From positions 2,435,001 through 2,499,000 of the forward strand of contig OY282378.1 in assembly GCA_958295835.1 (NCBI GenBank): a stretch of DNA of 64,000 nucleotides, given 5' to 3'. The first letter of the stretch is position 1; every line of letters begins with the position of its first letter. Below the pieces are notes generated by a model. That model searched no databases. It saw only the letters and a program-made list of their open reading frames with translations, and was not told where the DNA came from. Positions 1 through 8,064 of the stretch are shown here, piece by piece. The DNA is from an uncultured Gammaproteobacteria bacterium (GTDB taxonomy: Bacteria > Pseudomonadota > Gammaproteobacteria > HK1). Position numbers and translations under genes: made by a program.

Positions 1-967
1 TGTCTTCCAGCGGCAGGGTGTCCGCCTTGAACGCGCCCCAGGACTCGACCAGCGGGTGGGTCCTGATGCCGGCCCTGACCGGGAACTCGAAATTGACGGT
101 GGCGTACATGTTCTGCGCCTCGTCACCGGTGAGAAACTCGAGGAGGGCCACCGCATTGGCCCGGTTCTTCGCGTCCTTGATCACCGCCGCGCCGGAGATG
201 TTCACGTGGTTCCCGCGCCCGTTCTGGTCGAGGAATTGCACGCGAACCGATTTCGCCCACTCCTTCTGCTCGGGCTTCTTCTCGTTCGTCGCCATCTTCC
301 CCATGTAGTAGTGGTTCGAGATCGCGATGTCGCACACGCCCTGGTAGACGCCCTTCGCTTGGGCGCGGTCGTTGCCCTGGGGCTTGCGGGCGAGATTGTC
401 GCGAACGCCGCCGAGCCACTGCTCGGCCGTCTCCTCGCCTTCGTTGGCGATCACCGAGGCGATGAGCGCGACGTTGTACACGTGCTTGCCGGAACGGGTG
501 CAGATTCGCCCGCGGAACCTCGGATCCGCGAGGTCGGCCAGGGTCTCCAGCTCGCCCGGCTTCACGCGATCCCTGGACACGAGGGCGAGGCGCGCCCGGG
601 TGGTGAGACCGAACCAGAAGCCCTCGGGATGGCGCAGATGCGCGGGGATGGTTTCGTCGAGAATCGCCGAGTCCACGGGTTCCAGGAGCCCCGCCTGGTG
701 CAAGGCGTCGAGCCGGCCGACGTCGACGGTGAGCACCGCATCGGCCGGATTGTTCGCGCCCGCCGCCTTGATCTTCTCCACCATTCCCTTCTTGGCGAAC
801 ACGACGTTCACCGCGATGCCGGTCTGCTTCGTGAACTCGTCGAGCATCGGCTGGATCAGGAACGGCTGGCGGTACGAGTACAGATTGACCTCGCCTGCCG
901 CATGAGCGGGGGCGGTGGTCGCGAGTGACGCCGCGAGGGCGAAGAGGGGGATGAGGATCTTGCGCAT
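1..967 (-). CDS. Periplasmic Fe(3+)-binding protein of an iron ABC transporter (FutA/FbpA type), 3' end outside window
   Basis: Captures ferric iron in the periplasm and delivers it to an ABC permease. I translated the minus strand from the ATG at 967; 322 codons are present and the frame runs off base 1. Residues 1-23 form a signal peptide ending APAHA-A. The mature start GEVNLYSYRQPFL is typical of FutA/FbpA/IdiA proteins. An adjacent tyrosine pair in the segment AISNHYYMGKM matches the tandem Tyr iron ligands known in this family. No permease or ATPase is visible, because they would lie beyond the window edge. It is downstream of fur on the same strand, with a Fur-box-like site upstream of its start, so iron repression is likely. 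The family call is firm; the exact transporter subclass is not. Confidence 0.9.
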   Translation of the reverse strand, partial: MRKILIPLFALAASLATTAPAHAAGEVNLYSYRQPFLIQPMLDEFTKQTGIAVNVVFAKKGMVEKIKAAGANNPADAVLTVDVGRLDALHQAGLLEPVDSAILDETIPAHLRHPEGFWFGLTTRARLALVSRDRVKPGELETLADLADPRFRGRICTRSGKHVYNVALIASVIANEGEETAEQWLGGVRDNLARKPQGNDRAQAKGVYQGVCDIAISNHYYMGKMATNEKKPEQKEWAKSVRVQFLDQNGRGNHVNISGAAVIKDAKNRANAVALLEFLTGDEAQNMYATVNFEFPVRAGIRTHPLVESWGAFKADTLPLED

Positions 968-1042
968 GGGTCCGGCCTCCGCATGTTGGAACGGGAATCG
1001 AGCCCGATTGGGCGGCGACCGGTTATAGCTGCATCGTATTAC

Positions 1043-1061
1043 GAATGCAAGCGATTCTCAT
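1043..1061 (-). promoter_or_regulatory. Fur-box-like operator upstream of the iron-binding protein gene
   Basis: Read on the minus strand this 19-bp site is ATGAGAATCGCTTGCATTC. By eye it matches 16 of 19 positions of a common proteobacterial Fur-box form (ATGAGAATCGTTATCATTC). It lies about 75 bp upstream of the iron-binding protein start, in the gap between fur and that gene, where a Fur-repressed promoter would be expected. No -10 box was assigned with confidence. Confidence 0.6.
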
Positions 1062-1112
1062 GTGCAATAAGGATTCGCCGACGCGCGCTCGCATGAGCAG
1101 GCGAGGCCCGGG

Positions 1113-1538
1113 TCAGCGTTTGCGGTGGGCGCAGTCCTTGCGGTCGCAGTGCCCGTGCAGCACCAGCGAGTGATCGGCGAGCCGGAAGCCGTGCTCCTTC
1201 GCGATCCTGATCTGGCGGCGCTCGATGGTGTCGTCGACGAACTCCGTCACCTTCCCGCAGTCGATGCACACGATGTGGTCATGGTGCTCGCCCGAGTCGA
1301 GCTCGAACACCGCGTGCCCCTCCGCGAAATGGTGCCGGATGACGAGCCCGGCCGACTCGAACTGGGTGAGCACGCGGTAGATCGTCGCGAGGCCGAGGTC
1401 GTCGCCGACCGCCATCAGCGCCCGATAGACATCCTCGGCGCTCATGTGCCGATCGCGGTTCTGCTCGAGGGTGGACAGGATCTTGAGCCGCGGCTGCGTC
1501 GCCTTGAGTCCCGCGTCCTTCAGATCGTCGCTCTGCAT
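1113..1538 (-). CDS. fur: Ferric uptake regulator Fur
   Basis: Metal-responsive repressor that binds Fur boxes when loaded with Fe(2+). The 141-residue product has the usual Fur length. It opens with a winged helix (KDAGLKATQPRLKIL, then DDLGLATIYRVLTQFE), followed by the His-rich metal/dimerisation part HHFAEGHAVFEL and GEHHDHIVCIDCGK. A second Cys pair lies in the tail (HCDRKDCAHRKR). The ATG at 1538 fits the family N-terminus. Its downstream neighbour is an iron-binding protein with a Fur-box-like site, which supports Fur over Zur or PerR. Very likely correct. Confidence 0.95.
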   Translation of the reverse strand: MQSDDLKDAGLKATQPRLKILSTLEQNRDRHMSAEDVYRALMAVGDDLGLATIYRVLTQFESAGLVIRHHFAEGHAVFELDSGEHHDHIVCIDCGKVTEFVDDTIERRQIRIAKEHGFRLADHSLVLHGHCDRKDCAHRKR

Positions 1539-1638
1539 GGGTGGGACTCCGCATCCGGCAAGCCTGTGGCGATGCGTGGCCCGCCGGAGCCGGGACCATC
1601 ACGTCCACCTGTCGGAGGGGACCGGCCGCCGAACCCCT

Positions 1639-2445
1639 TCAGCTATCGAGCCCGGGCACCTGCCAGGAGCGGCTGAAGACCTGGTCCTTGCTGTCGGTCA
1701 CCTGCACCGACAGCTCGCCGGGCTCTTCGGGCGTGTAGTAGAAGTGGATGCTCGGGTCTTCGCTCATCGAGATGCCCGCGTCCTCGACCGTCAGTACCGG
1801 CTCGTCGCCGTAGCGCACCTCGATGTTGTTCACGAAGTGCGCCGGCACGTAGTGGTGAGTGACCTGATCCATCTGCATCCCGGTGTGGTTGGGATGGCTG
1901 ACCAGGAGCTGGGCAAGGTTCGGCTCGCCCAGCACCGGCGCCCCGGACTGGCGGAACTTCATCTTGCCGAGCCGGGCCAGCGCCGCGTCCGGATCCTTGC
2001 CCGCGGGCGCGGAGCATCCGCCCGAGGCCTTCACGAAGCGTTTGGTCATGTACAGCTCGCCGTCGCTGGTCTCGGCGATCGCGCGGATGTTGGTATAGGC
2101 GTTGACCCGCACGCGGGTGCTCAGCGCGGCACGGCCACTCGCCGGCGTGAAGTGGAAACGGCCGGCCACCGGCAAGGGGTTCTCGTCGATGACCAGGGTG
2201 ATGGTCCTGATGTGGCGTTCCTCGGTCTGGGAGAACGCCGGCTCGAGGCTGATGGGGACGACCGCGGCGTCATGGGCGCGGTACGGAGCATCGAGCGCCA
2301 GGATCTCGGCGCCGTCGTGGATCGGCCGGTCCTGGAACAGCATCGTGCGCAATGCGTTCCAGCGGCTCTCGTCCTCGCCGGCGGCCCATGCGGGCACGGC
2401 CAGGGCGAAGACGAGAAGTGCGGCAGGGATGGCGGCGGTTCTCAT
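1639..2445 (-). CDS. Quinoprotein dehydrogenase-associated SoxYZ-like carrier protein
   Basis: A fused SoxY-like plus SoxZ-like exported protein of 268 residues. The start ATG at 2445 is preceded by GAGGA and gives a signal peptide (MRTAAIPAALLVFALAVPAWA-A). The N-terminal half (about 25-145) is SoxY-like and ends with ASGGCSAPAG, a Gly-Gly-Cys segment resembling the SoxY swinging-arm cysteine. The C-terminal half (about 165-268) is SoxZ-like (HPNHTGMQMDQ, then VTDSKDQVFSRSWQV). Such fusions are known from their co-occurrence with PQQ enzymes rather than with sulfur oxidation, and here xoxF lies 3 kb away with no sox genes seen. The true substrate is unknown. An in-frame ATG 45 bases upstream is less likely because it would precede the signal peptide and ribosome site. 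Confidence 0.8.
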   Translation of the reverse strand: MRTAAIPAALLVFALAVPAWAAGEDESRWNALRTMLFQDRPIHDGAEILALDAPYRAHDAAVVPISLEPAFSQTEERHIRTITLVIDENPLPVAGRFHFTPASGRAALSTRVRVNAYTNIRAIAETSDGELYMTKRFVKASGGCSAPAGKDPDAALARLGKMKFRQSGAPVLGEPNLAQLLVSHPNHTGMQMDQVTHHYVPAHFVNNIEVRYGDEPVLTVEDAGISMSEDPSIHFYYTPEEPGELSVQVTDSKDQVFSRSWQVPGLDS

Positions 2446-2587
2446 GGATCGATCCTCATGCGTGAAGACGGGTTGGCAGCAAGTCATCACTCACCTTTTC
2501 CGAATTCCGAAGTACGGCCGGCGCCACTGCTTCGCGGGTGCTCCGGCGGCCCGGGCATCGAATCGTAGCATTCGCGAGCCTGCCCGT

Positions 2588-3562
2588 TCACTCCCATTCG
2601 AGCTCGGTGAAGCTCGCGGTGACGTTGCGGGGGTGGTCCCGGTCGAATCCGATCCATCGGCCGCGTTCCTCGGGGGCTGCCCGCGAAATCGCCGTATCGA
2701 TACGGCCGCCGGCGGCGACTTCGCGCCTCACGTCTCGCAGCAGCGCCCGCAGGTAGCGCTCCTGCGCGTCCAGGGCGTCCGGCCAAGGCGCGGACGCGGG
2801 GCCGTGCCCCGGCACCACGCGGGCCGCCGGCACCCGCCGCAACGCTTGGATGACGTCGAGCCAGCCCTTCAGGCTGCCGTCGACGACCGGCAGCCGGTCC
2901 ACGAACACCAGGTCGCCGGCGAACAGGGTCCCGGTGCGCAGATCCAGGACGGTGAGGTCGTTGTCGGTGTGGGCGGTCGGATACGCGGCCAGCACCAGGA
3001 CGCGGTCGCCGAGGTCGATCCGGGTCTCGCCGGACACCTCGACCGCCGGCGCGACGATCCGGGCGCCCTCGAAGTCCGCGCCGACGAGGCGCTCGAACGC
3101 ATCGAGGTAGAAAGGGGCCCGCACGGCCAGGGCGCGCCCCAGCTTTCGATGCCCGGCGAAGACGGCGCCGCCGCCGTCGAAGGCCGCGTTGCCGAATACG
3201 TGATCGGGATGGGCGTGGGTGCTGACGACGTAGGCGATCGGCAGGTCGGTGAGCGATTCGATGCTCGCGCGCAGGCGCCGGCCGAACGCGGGACTGCCGC
3301 CGGTGTCGATGACCGCGACCGAACGGGTCCCGATCACCACCCCCGCGTTGCCCACCGCGCCGAGGTTCCGGGAGGTCGCCTCCTCGTGCGGACCCGTATA
3401 GACGTGGACCCCCTCGGCCACCTCCTCGAGCCGGAGGGGCTCGGCCGCGTCGGCCGCGACGCAGAGCGCGAGGCCGGCGGCGAGGCCGGTGCACCAGCGT
3501 GGGAAGGCAGGAGAGGAGGCTCGCTCACCCCTGCCTCGCGTTTCGATTCTCCGTCGAATCAT
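2588..3562 (-). CDS. Quinoprotein relay system zinc metallohydrolase (SoxH-like)
   Basis: Exported metallo-beta-lactamase-fold protein, 324 residues. A positively charged leader and hydrophobic stretch (about 22-40) form a signal sequence. The zinc motif THAHPDHVFGN gives the HxHxDH signature; further metal ligands are expected at the conserved TAHTDND and GHGPAS segments. SoxH-like hydrolases of this type occur beside PQQ-dependent alcohol dehydrogenases together with SoxYZ-like fusions, the arrangement seen here (same strand, 142 bp upstream of that gene). A role in thiol-linked relay or thioester hydrolysis is an inference from the family. The fold is certain and the reaction unknown. Confidence 0.82.
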   Translation of the reverse strand: MIRRRIETRGRGERASSPAFPRWCTGLAAGLALCVAADAAEPLRLEEVAEGVHVYTGPHEEATSRNLGAVGNAGVVIGTRSVAVIDTGGSPAFGRRLRASIESLTDLPIAYVVSTHAHPDHVFGNAAFDGGGAVFAGHRKLGRALAVRAPFYLDAFERLVGADFEGARIVAPAVEVSGETRIDLGDRVLVLAAYPTAHTDNDLTVLDLRTGTLFAGDLVFVDRLPVVDGSLKGWLDVIQALRRVPAARVVPGHGPASAPWPDALDAQERYLRALLRDVRREVAAGGRIDTAISRAAPEERGRWIGFDRDHPRNVTASFTELEWE

Positions 3563-3704
3563 CGTTCCGCGTGTGTGAAGGGCTGGCTCAGTGGTGAACC
3601 ATCGAGCACCGTTCTACCCTCGGGCGACGGTGTATGCTCGCAGGCGTAACGTCCGCGTCTTCGGGACGCGCCGTTTCCGGAAACTGTCCCAAGTCCTCGA
3701 TCGC

Positions 3705-4346
3705 ATGGTAGCCGAGCAGCCTCTCCCCAGGAATCCCGATCGGCGCCGGCCTCGCCGGAGAGCGGGATGGGCTCTGGCCCTCGGCCTGGCGGCCGGGATG
3801 TCGGGGCCGCCCGGCGCTTCCACCGCACTGGCGGCCGGGGAGGGCTGCGTGCCCGAAGAGCCGTCGGGCTACCGCATGTCCGATTTCCGCGCTCCGGTGC
3901 CCTGTACCCTCGCCGGTGGGACGGTGGTGTCCACCGAAGCGCTGCGGCGTCTGATCGAGCTCGAAAGCGATCCGCACCTGCTCATCGACGTTCTTCCCTC
4001 CCCGCGGCGGCCGGCGGGCCTGTCCGAGGATGCGATGTGGTTCCCTCCGGAGCGGCACAGCATCCCGGGCAGCGTATGGCTGCCCAATACCGGCTACGGC
4101 GAGCTTCCGGTCGAGGAGGAGCGCTACTTCCGCGCGAACCTCGATCGCCTGACCGGCGGCGACCGATCGCGCCCCCTCGTCATCTTCTGCCTGGCGGACT
4201 GCTGGATGTCCTGGAACGCGGCCCGCCGGGTGGCCGCCTGGGGCTACACGTCGGTGATCTGGTATCCCGACGGAACCGACGGCTGGGAGGCGGCGGGCCT
4301 GCCGCTGGCCGAGGTGTCACCGGTACCGAGGGCGCCGGGGCAGTAG
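3705..4346 (+). CDS. PQQ-dependent catabolism-associated CxxCW-motif protein (rhodanese-like)
   Basis: Exported protein of about 213 residues with a rhodanese-like fold. The C-terminal part carries FCLADCWMSWNAARR, the CxxCW motif that defines a family found next to PQQ-dependent dehydrogenases. It is followed by WGYTSVIWYPDGTDGWEAAG, typical of a rhodanese-fold C-terminus. A hydrophobic segment after an Arg-rich N-terminus (WALALGLAAGMSG) is the likely signal. The ATG at 3705 is my choice; a longer in-frame start at 3591 exists and neither has a clear ribosome site. It is divergent from the SoxH-like gene and part of the accessory set around xoxF. Its biochemical role is undefined. Confidence 0.78.
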   Translation: MVAEQPLPRNPDRRRPRRRAGWALALGLAAGMSGPPGASTALAAGEGCVPEEPSGYRMSDFRAPVPCTLAGGTVVSTEALRRLIELESDPHLLIDVLPSPRRPAGLSEDAMWFPPERHSIPGSVWLPNTGYGELPVEEERYFRANLDRLTGGDRSRPLVIFCLADCWMSWNAARRVAAWGYTSVIWYPDGTDGWEAAGLPLAEVSPVPRAPGQ

Positions 4347-4436
4347 TCCCTGACGCTCGAATCTCATGACGTTGCTCGATGGTGACTCTCTCGCTTCGCG
4401 AACGTACCGCCCATCCGGACCGAGGCCCCTGGTGTG

Positions 4437-5066
4437 CTAACGGCGCAGGGCCAGCCGGTCCACGAGGATGTTGTCCAGCATGTAGATCGTCGCGCGCCGC
4501 CAGGAACGTTCGGTATTGCCGCGCAGGTCCACGAAGGCGCGGGCGACCGGGGCGCCGCTCTCGACGTCGATCACCAGGACGTTGAGGTTGATGATCAGGT
4601 AGCTGACGAGCTGGATCCAGCCGACCGCCACCCAGTCGGCGCCGAGGTCGCGCGCGATGTCGCGCTCGCAGCCGTTGCAGGCGTGCAGGTATTGCCCGGG
4701 GTCCGCGGCCTGAATGGCGGCCCTGGTCTGCGCGGCGGAGATGGCGTCGTAGCCTTCCGCGCGCAACCGTTCCCGGATGAGGCCGGCGATCATGTCGAGG
4801 CGCCGGCGCTCCTCGGGGGTGATGCGATCGGGATCGGGCAGGTAGTCCGCCTTCAGGAGCTCGATGTCGAGCACCGCGACCCGCTTCGTCGGCTCGGCGG
4901 ACTGTGCGGCCTGCCCCGACAGGGAGAGCAGCGTCGCGGCCAGCAGCGCCACGCCCACCTGCCCGAGCCCGACGGACAGGGCCGCGCCGCATCGGGTCAC
5001 CGGCCTCGGCCCCGGCGTATCCCTGGTCCTGCCCTGACAACCGCGCGACCGTCCGTTACCATTCAT
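4437..5066 (-). CDS. DUF3280/DUF2380-type exported protein of the methanol dehydrogenase region
   Basis: A 209-residue exported protein of unknown function. It has a long basic leader, a hydrophobic export segment (about 35-55) and the conserved opening KRVAVLDIELLKADYLP after it. A CNGCERDIARDLGADWVAVGWI segment follows. DUF3280 proteins recur beside PQQ-dependent methanol and alcohol dehydrogenases. The ATG at 5066 is preceded by GGAGGGG at good spacing. A GTG at 5000 would give a shorter leader. It is divergent to the next gene, with only 26 bp between start codons. No enzymatic motif recognised. Confidence 0.7.
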   Translation of the reverse strand: MNGNGRSRGCQGRTRDTPGPRPVTRCGAALSVGLGQVGVALLAATLLSLSGQAAQSAEPTKRVAVLDIELLKADYLPDPDRITPEERRRLDMIAGLIRERLRAEGYDAISAAQTRAAIQAADPGQYLHACNGCERDIARDLGADWVAVGWIQLVSYLIINLNVLVIDVESGAPVARAFVDLRGNTERSWRRATIYMLDNILVDRLALRR

Positions 5067-5092
5067 CCCTTGCCCCTCCCGGTGTTCACGTC

Positions 5093-5464
5093 ATGAAAAA
5101 GCCGTTGCTTGCGCTGGCGCTCGTCGCATTATCCTATGGGGGCGGTGCGACGGCGAACGACTTTCCGACCCAGGCCCGCGTCGAGTTCGTGCTTGCCTGC
5201 ATGGGCGAACGCGGGGGCCAGAGCTACGACACCCTCTACCCGTGCATCTGCACGATCGACAGGATCGCGTCGCGGATCGCGTACCGGGAGTACACCGCGG
5301 CCGAAACCCTGAGCTTTCTCTACGGCACCCCGGGAGAGAGGGGGGGCATGTTCCGCGATGCGGCCCCGCAATCGAGGAAGCGCATCAAGGCGTTTCGCAC
5401 CTTGCGCCGGGAGGCCGAGGCGGCGTGCTTCGTCAACCGGGTCGCCGGCGCCTCGGGGCAATGA
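5093..5464 (+). CDS. Small exported Cys-containing protein upstream of xoxF, unknown function
   Basis: A 123-residue protein with a clean signal peptide (MKKPLLALALVALSYGGGATA-N). The mature part has four cysteines: VLACMGERG, YPCICTID, and a late EAACFVNR. It is rich in Arg and aromatic residues. I do not recognise a named family; small proteins of this kind accompany PQQ dehydrogenases. It lies 204 bp upstream of xoxF on the same strand and divergent from the DUF3280-type gene, so a periplasmic role in methanol oxidation is a contextual guess. The start is fixed by the signal peptide although no strong ribosome site precedes it. Confidence 0.72.
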   Translation: MKKPLLALALVALSYGGGATANDFPTQARVEFVLACMGERGGQSYDTLYPCICTIDRIASRIAYREYTAAETLSFLYGTPGERGGMFRDAAPQSRKRIKAFRTLRREAEAACFVNRVAGASGQ

Positions 5465-5525
5465 TGCAGGTTGGCATTCGCCCGTGTCTTGTGGTAAATC
5501 CAATCGTCAGGCTGGTCGCCCGCTC

Positions 5526-5552
5526 CCCGCACCGAATCGTTCGGTGTGCGGG
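5526..5552 (+). promoter_or_regulatory. Imperfect hairpin in the xoxF leader region
   Basis: CCCGCA-CCGAA / TTCGG-TGCGGG can fold as a 6+5 bp stem with a 2-nt bulge and a 3-nt loop. It lies between the small exported protein gene and xoxF. No T-tract follows, so it is either a weak end signal for the upstream gene or a structure in the xoxF 5' leader. Function unproven. Confidence 0.35.
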
Positions 5553-5668
5553 ATCGGAAACGGACAGTACCGGATGATTCGTCAGTCACGGGTACCCGCC
5601 CGACCATCCTGCCCGCACGTTCCGGCGGCCGGCTTGCTGCCATCTCAAACCAGAAACGGAGGAGAGTC

Positions 5669-7486
5669 ATGATCATCAGGAGATTGCTTTCGCTCGCCGC
5701 TTCCATCGCATTGGGGGCGGCCGTCGCGGTGCCGAGCGTCGTCTCGGCCAACGACGAAGTAATGGCGCTCTCGCAGGATCCCAACAACTGGGCGATGTGG
5801 GGAAGGACCTATGATGGGTCCCGCTACAGCCCCCTCGACCAGATCAACAAGGACAATGTCGGCGGCCTGCAGGTCGCATGGACCTTCTCGACCGGCGTCC
5901 TGCGCGGGCACGAGGGTGGACCGCTGGTCATCGGCGACACCATGTGGGTGCACACCCCGTTTCCCAACAAGGTGTTCTCGATCGACCTGAACGATCAGAG
6001 CATCAACTGGATCTACGAGCCGAAGCAGGACGCGGCCGCCACCGTGCCGGTGATGTGCTGCGACACCGTCTACCGCGGCCTGGCCTACGCGGACGGCAAG
6101 ATATTCCTGCAACAGGCGGATACCACTCTGGTAGCGCTCGACGCGAACACCGGCGAGAGGCTCTGGTCGACGGTCAACGGCGATCCGAAGTCGGGTTCGA
6201 CCAACACCAACGCCCCCATCGTGGTGGGTGACAAGGTGTATACCGGAATCAGCGGCGGCGAGTTCGGCGTTCGCGGGTTCCTCGCCGCTTACAACATCAA
6301 CGACGGCAGTCTGGTCTGGAAGGGATACAGCACCGGACCCGACGAGGAGATGCTGATCGATCCCGAGAACACCATGTCCATGGGCCAGCCGGTCGGCAAG
6401 GACTCGAGCCTCAATACATGGAAGGGCGATCAGTGGAAGATCGGCGGCGGAACGACCTGGGGCTGGTACACCTACGATCCGGAGCTGAACCTCGTCTACT
6501 ACGGCACCGGCAACCCCAGCACCTGGAACCCCGTGGTGCGTCCGGGCGACAACAAGTGGTCGATGACCCTCTTCGCGCGCGATGCGGACACCGGGATGAC
6601 CAAGTGGGTCTACCAGATGACGCCCCACGACGAGTGGGACTATGACGGCGTCAACGAGAACATCCTCGCCGACATCGAGATCAACGGCGAGATGCGCAAG
6701 GTGCTGGTGCACTTCGACCGCAACGGGTTCGGCTACACCCTGGATCGCGTGACCGGCGAGCTGCTGGTGGCGGAGAAGTACGATCCGGCGGTGAACTGGG
6801 CAACCCATGTGGACATGGAGACCGGACGGCCGTCCGTGGTCGCGCGGTACAGCACGCAATGGCATGGCGAGGACGCCAATACCACGAACGTCTGCCCTGC
6901 CGCCCTCGGCAGCAAGGATCAGCAGCCTGCCGCGTTCTCGCCGGACACCGGCCTGTTCTACGTGCCGACGAACCACGTGTGCATGGACTACGAGCCCTTC
7001 CTCGTCGAGTACGTTGCCGGCCAGCCCTACGTCGGCGCCACTCTGAGCATGTTCCCGGCCGGGCGCGTGACGATGGACGGCACCGACCACCTCGGCAACT
7101 TCATCGCCTGGGACGCCGCGAAGGGCGAGATCGTCTGGTCGATCCCCGAGCCGTTCTCGGTGTGGAGCGGTGCGCTGGCGACCGGTGGAGGCGTGGTGTT
7201 CTACGGCACCCTGGAGGGTTACCTCAAGGCGGTGGATGCCAACACCGGCGAGGAGCTGTACAGCTTCAAGACGCCCTCCGGCATCATCGGCAACACCAAT
7301 ACGTGGGTGCACAACGGCAAGCAGTACATCGGCGTCCTGTCCGGCGTCGGCGGCTGGGCCGGCATCGGCATGGCCGCGGGCCTGGAAGGCGACACCGACG
7401 GCCTGGGAGCCGTGGGCGCCTACAAGGGCCTCAGCAAGCACACCCAGCTCGGCGGCGTGTTGACCGTCTTCGCCCTGCCGGGTTGA
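5669..7486 (+). CDS. xoxF: Lanthanide-dependent methanol dehydrogenase XoxF (PQQ quinoprotein)
   Basis: Periplasmic oxidation of methanol, passing electrons from PQQ to a c-type cytochrome. The 605-residue precursor starts at ATG 5669 behind GGAGGA, with a signal peptide ending VVSA-N. An eight-bladed quinoprotein propeller follows, beginning [18 protein letters not shown]. Adjacent cysteines C130-C131 (PVMCCDT) match the vicinal disulfide near PQQ. The active-site segment [11 protein letters not shown] has Asp324 plus Asp326. The second Asp, two residues after the catalytic one, is the known mark of lanthanide-dependent XoxF enzymes, where calcium MxaF has Ala. xoxG and xoxJ follow. No mxaI-like small subunit is seen. 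Confidence 0.96.
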   Translation: MIIRRLLSLAASIALGAAVAVPSVVSANDEVMALSQDPNNWAMWGRTYDGSRYSPLDQINKDNVGGLQVAWTFSTGVLRGHEGGPLVIGDTMWVHTPFPNKVFSIDLNDQSINWIYEPKQDAAATVPVMCCDTVYRGLAYADGKIFLQQADTTLVALDANTGERLWSTVNGDPKSGSTNTNAPIVVGDKVYTGISGGEFGVRGFLAAYNINDGSLVWKGYSTGPDEEMLIDPENTMSMGQPVGKDSSLNTWKGDQWKIGGGTTWGWYTYDPELNLVYYGTGNPSTWNPVVRPGDNKWSMTLFARDADTGMTKWVYQMTPHDEWDYDGVNENILADIEINGEMRKVLVHFDRNGFGYTLDRVTGELLVAEKYDPAVNWATHVDMETGRPSVVARYSTQWHGEDANTTNVCPAALGSKDQQPAAFSPDTGLFYVPTNHVCMDYEPFLVEYVAGQPYVGATLSMFPAGRVTMDGTDHLGNFIAWDAAKGEIVWSIPEPFSVWSGALATGGGVVFYGTLEGYLKAVDANTGEELYSFKTPSGIIGNTNTWVHNGKQYIGVLSGVGGWAGIGMAAGLEGDTDGLGAVGAYKGLSKHTQLGGVLTVFALPG

Positions 7487-7501
7487 ACGGCTCGACAGGT
7501 G

Positions 7502-7528
7502 ACCGGCGGCCTCCGGGCCGTCGGTTTT
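7502..7528 (+). terminator. Intrinsic terminator between xoxF and xoxG
   Basis: ACCGGCGGCC (7502-7511), tetraloop TCCG, GGCCGTCGGT (7516-7525), then a T run. This gives a 10-bp stem with one G-U pair. It lies 16 bp after the xoxF stop and 84 bp before xoxG. It probably ends most xoxF transcripts while allowing some readthrough into xoxGJ, which would match the higher need for the dehydrogenase. Confidence 0.75.
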
Positions 7529-7611
7529 CCCCGAATCACCGGATGCGTTCATTCACCGGCCGCGGCGCCCGTACCGCGGCCGGTTTCGTTATCGATGGAG
7601 GATCTTCCAAA

Positions 7612-8064
7612 GTGCACCGGTACTTTCGCGTGAGCTTTGCGAGGCTGGCCGCGGCGGCGGTGATCGGCAGCCTCGCCGGATTCGCAGCACCCTCCGCCCT
7701 GGCCGGGGATCCGCCGTCCTATGAAGATCACATCCAGTGCGGGACGGAGGGCGACGCCAGGACCTGCAAGATCGACCTCTGGCTGACGCGCGGCTACCGG
7801 GCGTTCAGCCAATGCCAGGTCTGTCACGGCCTCGACGGAAGCGGCAGCACCATCGGGCCGAGCCTCCTCGACAAGATGAGGGAGATCGACCACGCGCGGT
7901 TCATGGAAGTCGTCACCAACGGAGTCACGGGGCAGATTGGGGTCATGCCTCCCTGGAAGGAGAACCCCAACGTCATGAAGTACGTCGATCAGCTCTACGC
8001 CTACCTCATGGCGCGCTCGGACAAGGTGCTCCCGGCAGGTAAGCTGAAGCGTTACGACCGATGA
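7612..8064 (+). CDS. xoxG: c-type cytochrome, electron acceptor of methanol dehydrogenase (XoxG-like)
   Basis: Monohaem periplasmic cytochrome c of 150 residues that would take electrons from XoxF. The GTG start at 7612 is chosen because GGAGGA lies 9 nt upstream and it begins a good signal peptide (to about residue 32, ending SALA-G). The haem site is C68-Q-V-C71-H72; the axial Met is probably Met112 in GVMPPWKENP. The insert between haem and Met ligand and the position right after xoxF fit XoxG/cytochrome cL. Its stop overlaps the xoxJ start by 4 nt (ATGA), implying translational coupling. Confidence 0.9.
   Translation: MHRYFRVSFARLAAAAVIGSLAGFAAPSALAGDPPSYEDHIQCGTEGDARTCKIDLWLTRGYRAFSQCQVCHGLDGSGSTIGPSLLDKMREIDHARFMEVVTNGVTGQIGVMPPWKENPNVMKYVDQLYAYLMARSDKVLPAGKLKRYDR

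Noticed and set aside
5645..7552. Long open frame on the strand opposite xoxF
   Set aside because: Exactly shadows xoxF in a high-GC sequence; the translation is rich in Arg, His, Val and Gly with no domain, while the sense frame is a full quinoprotein.
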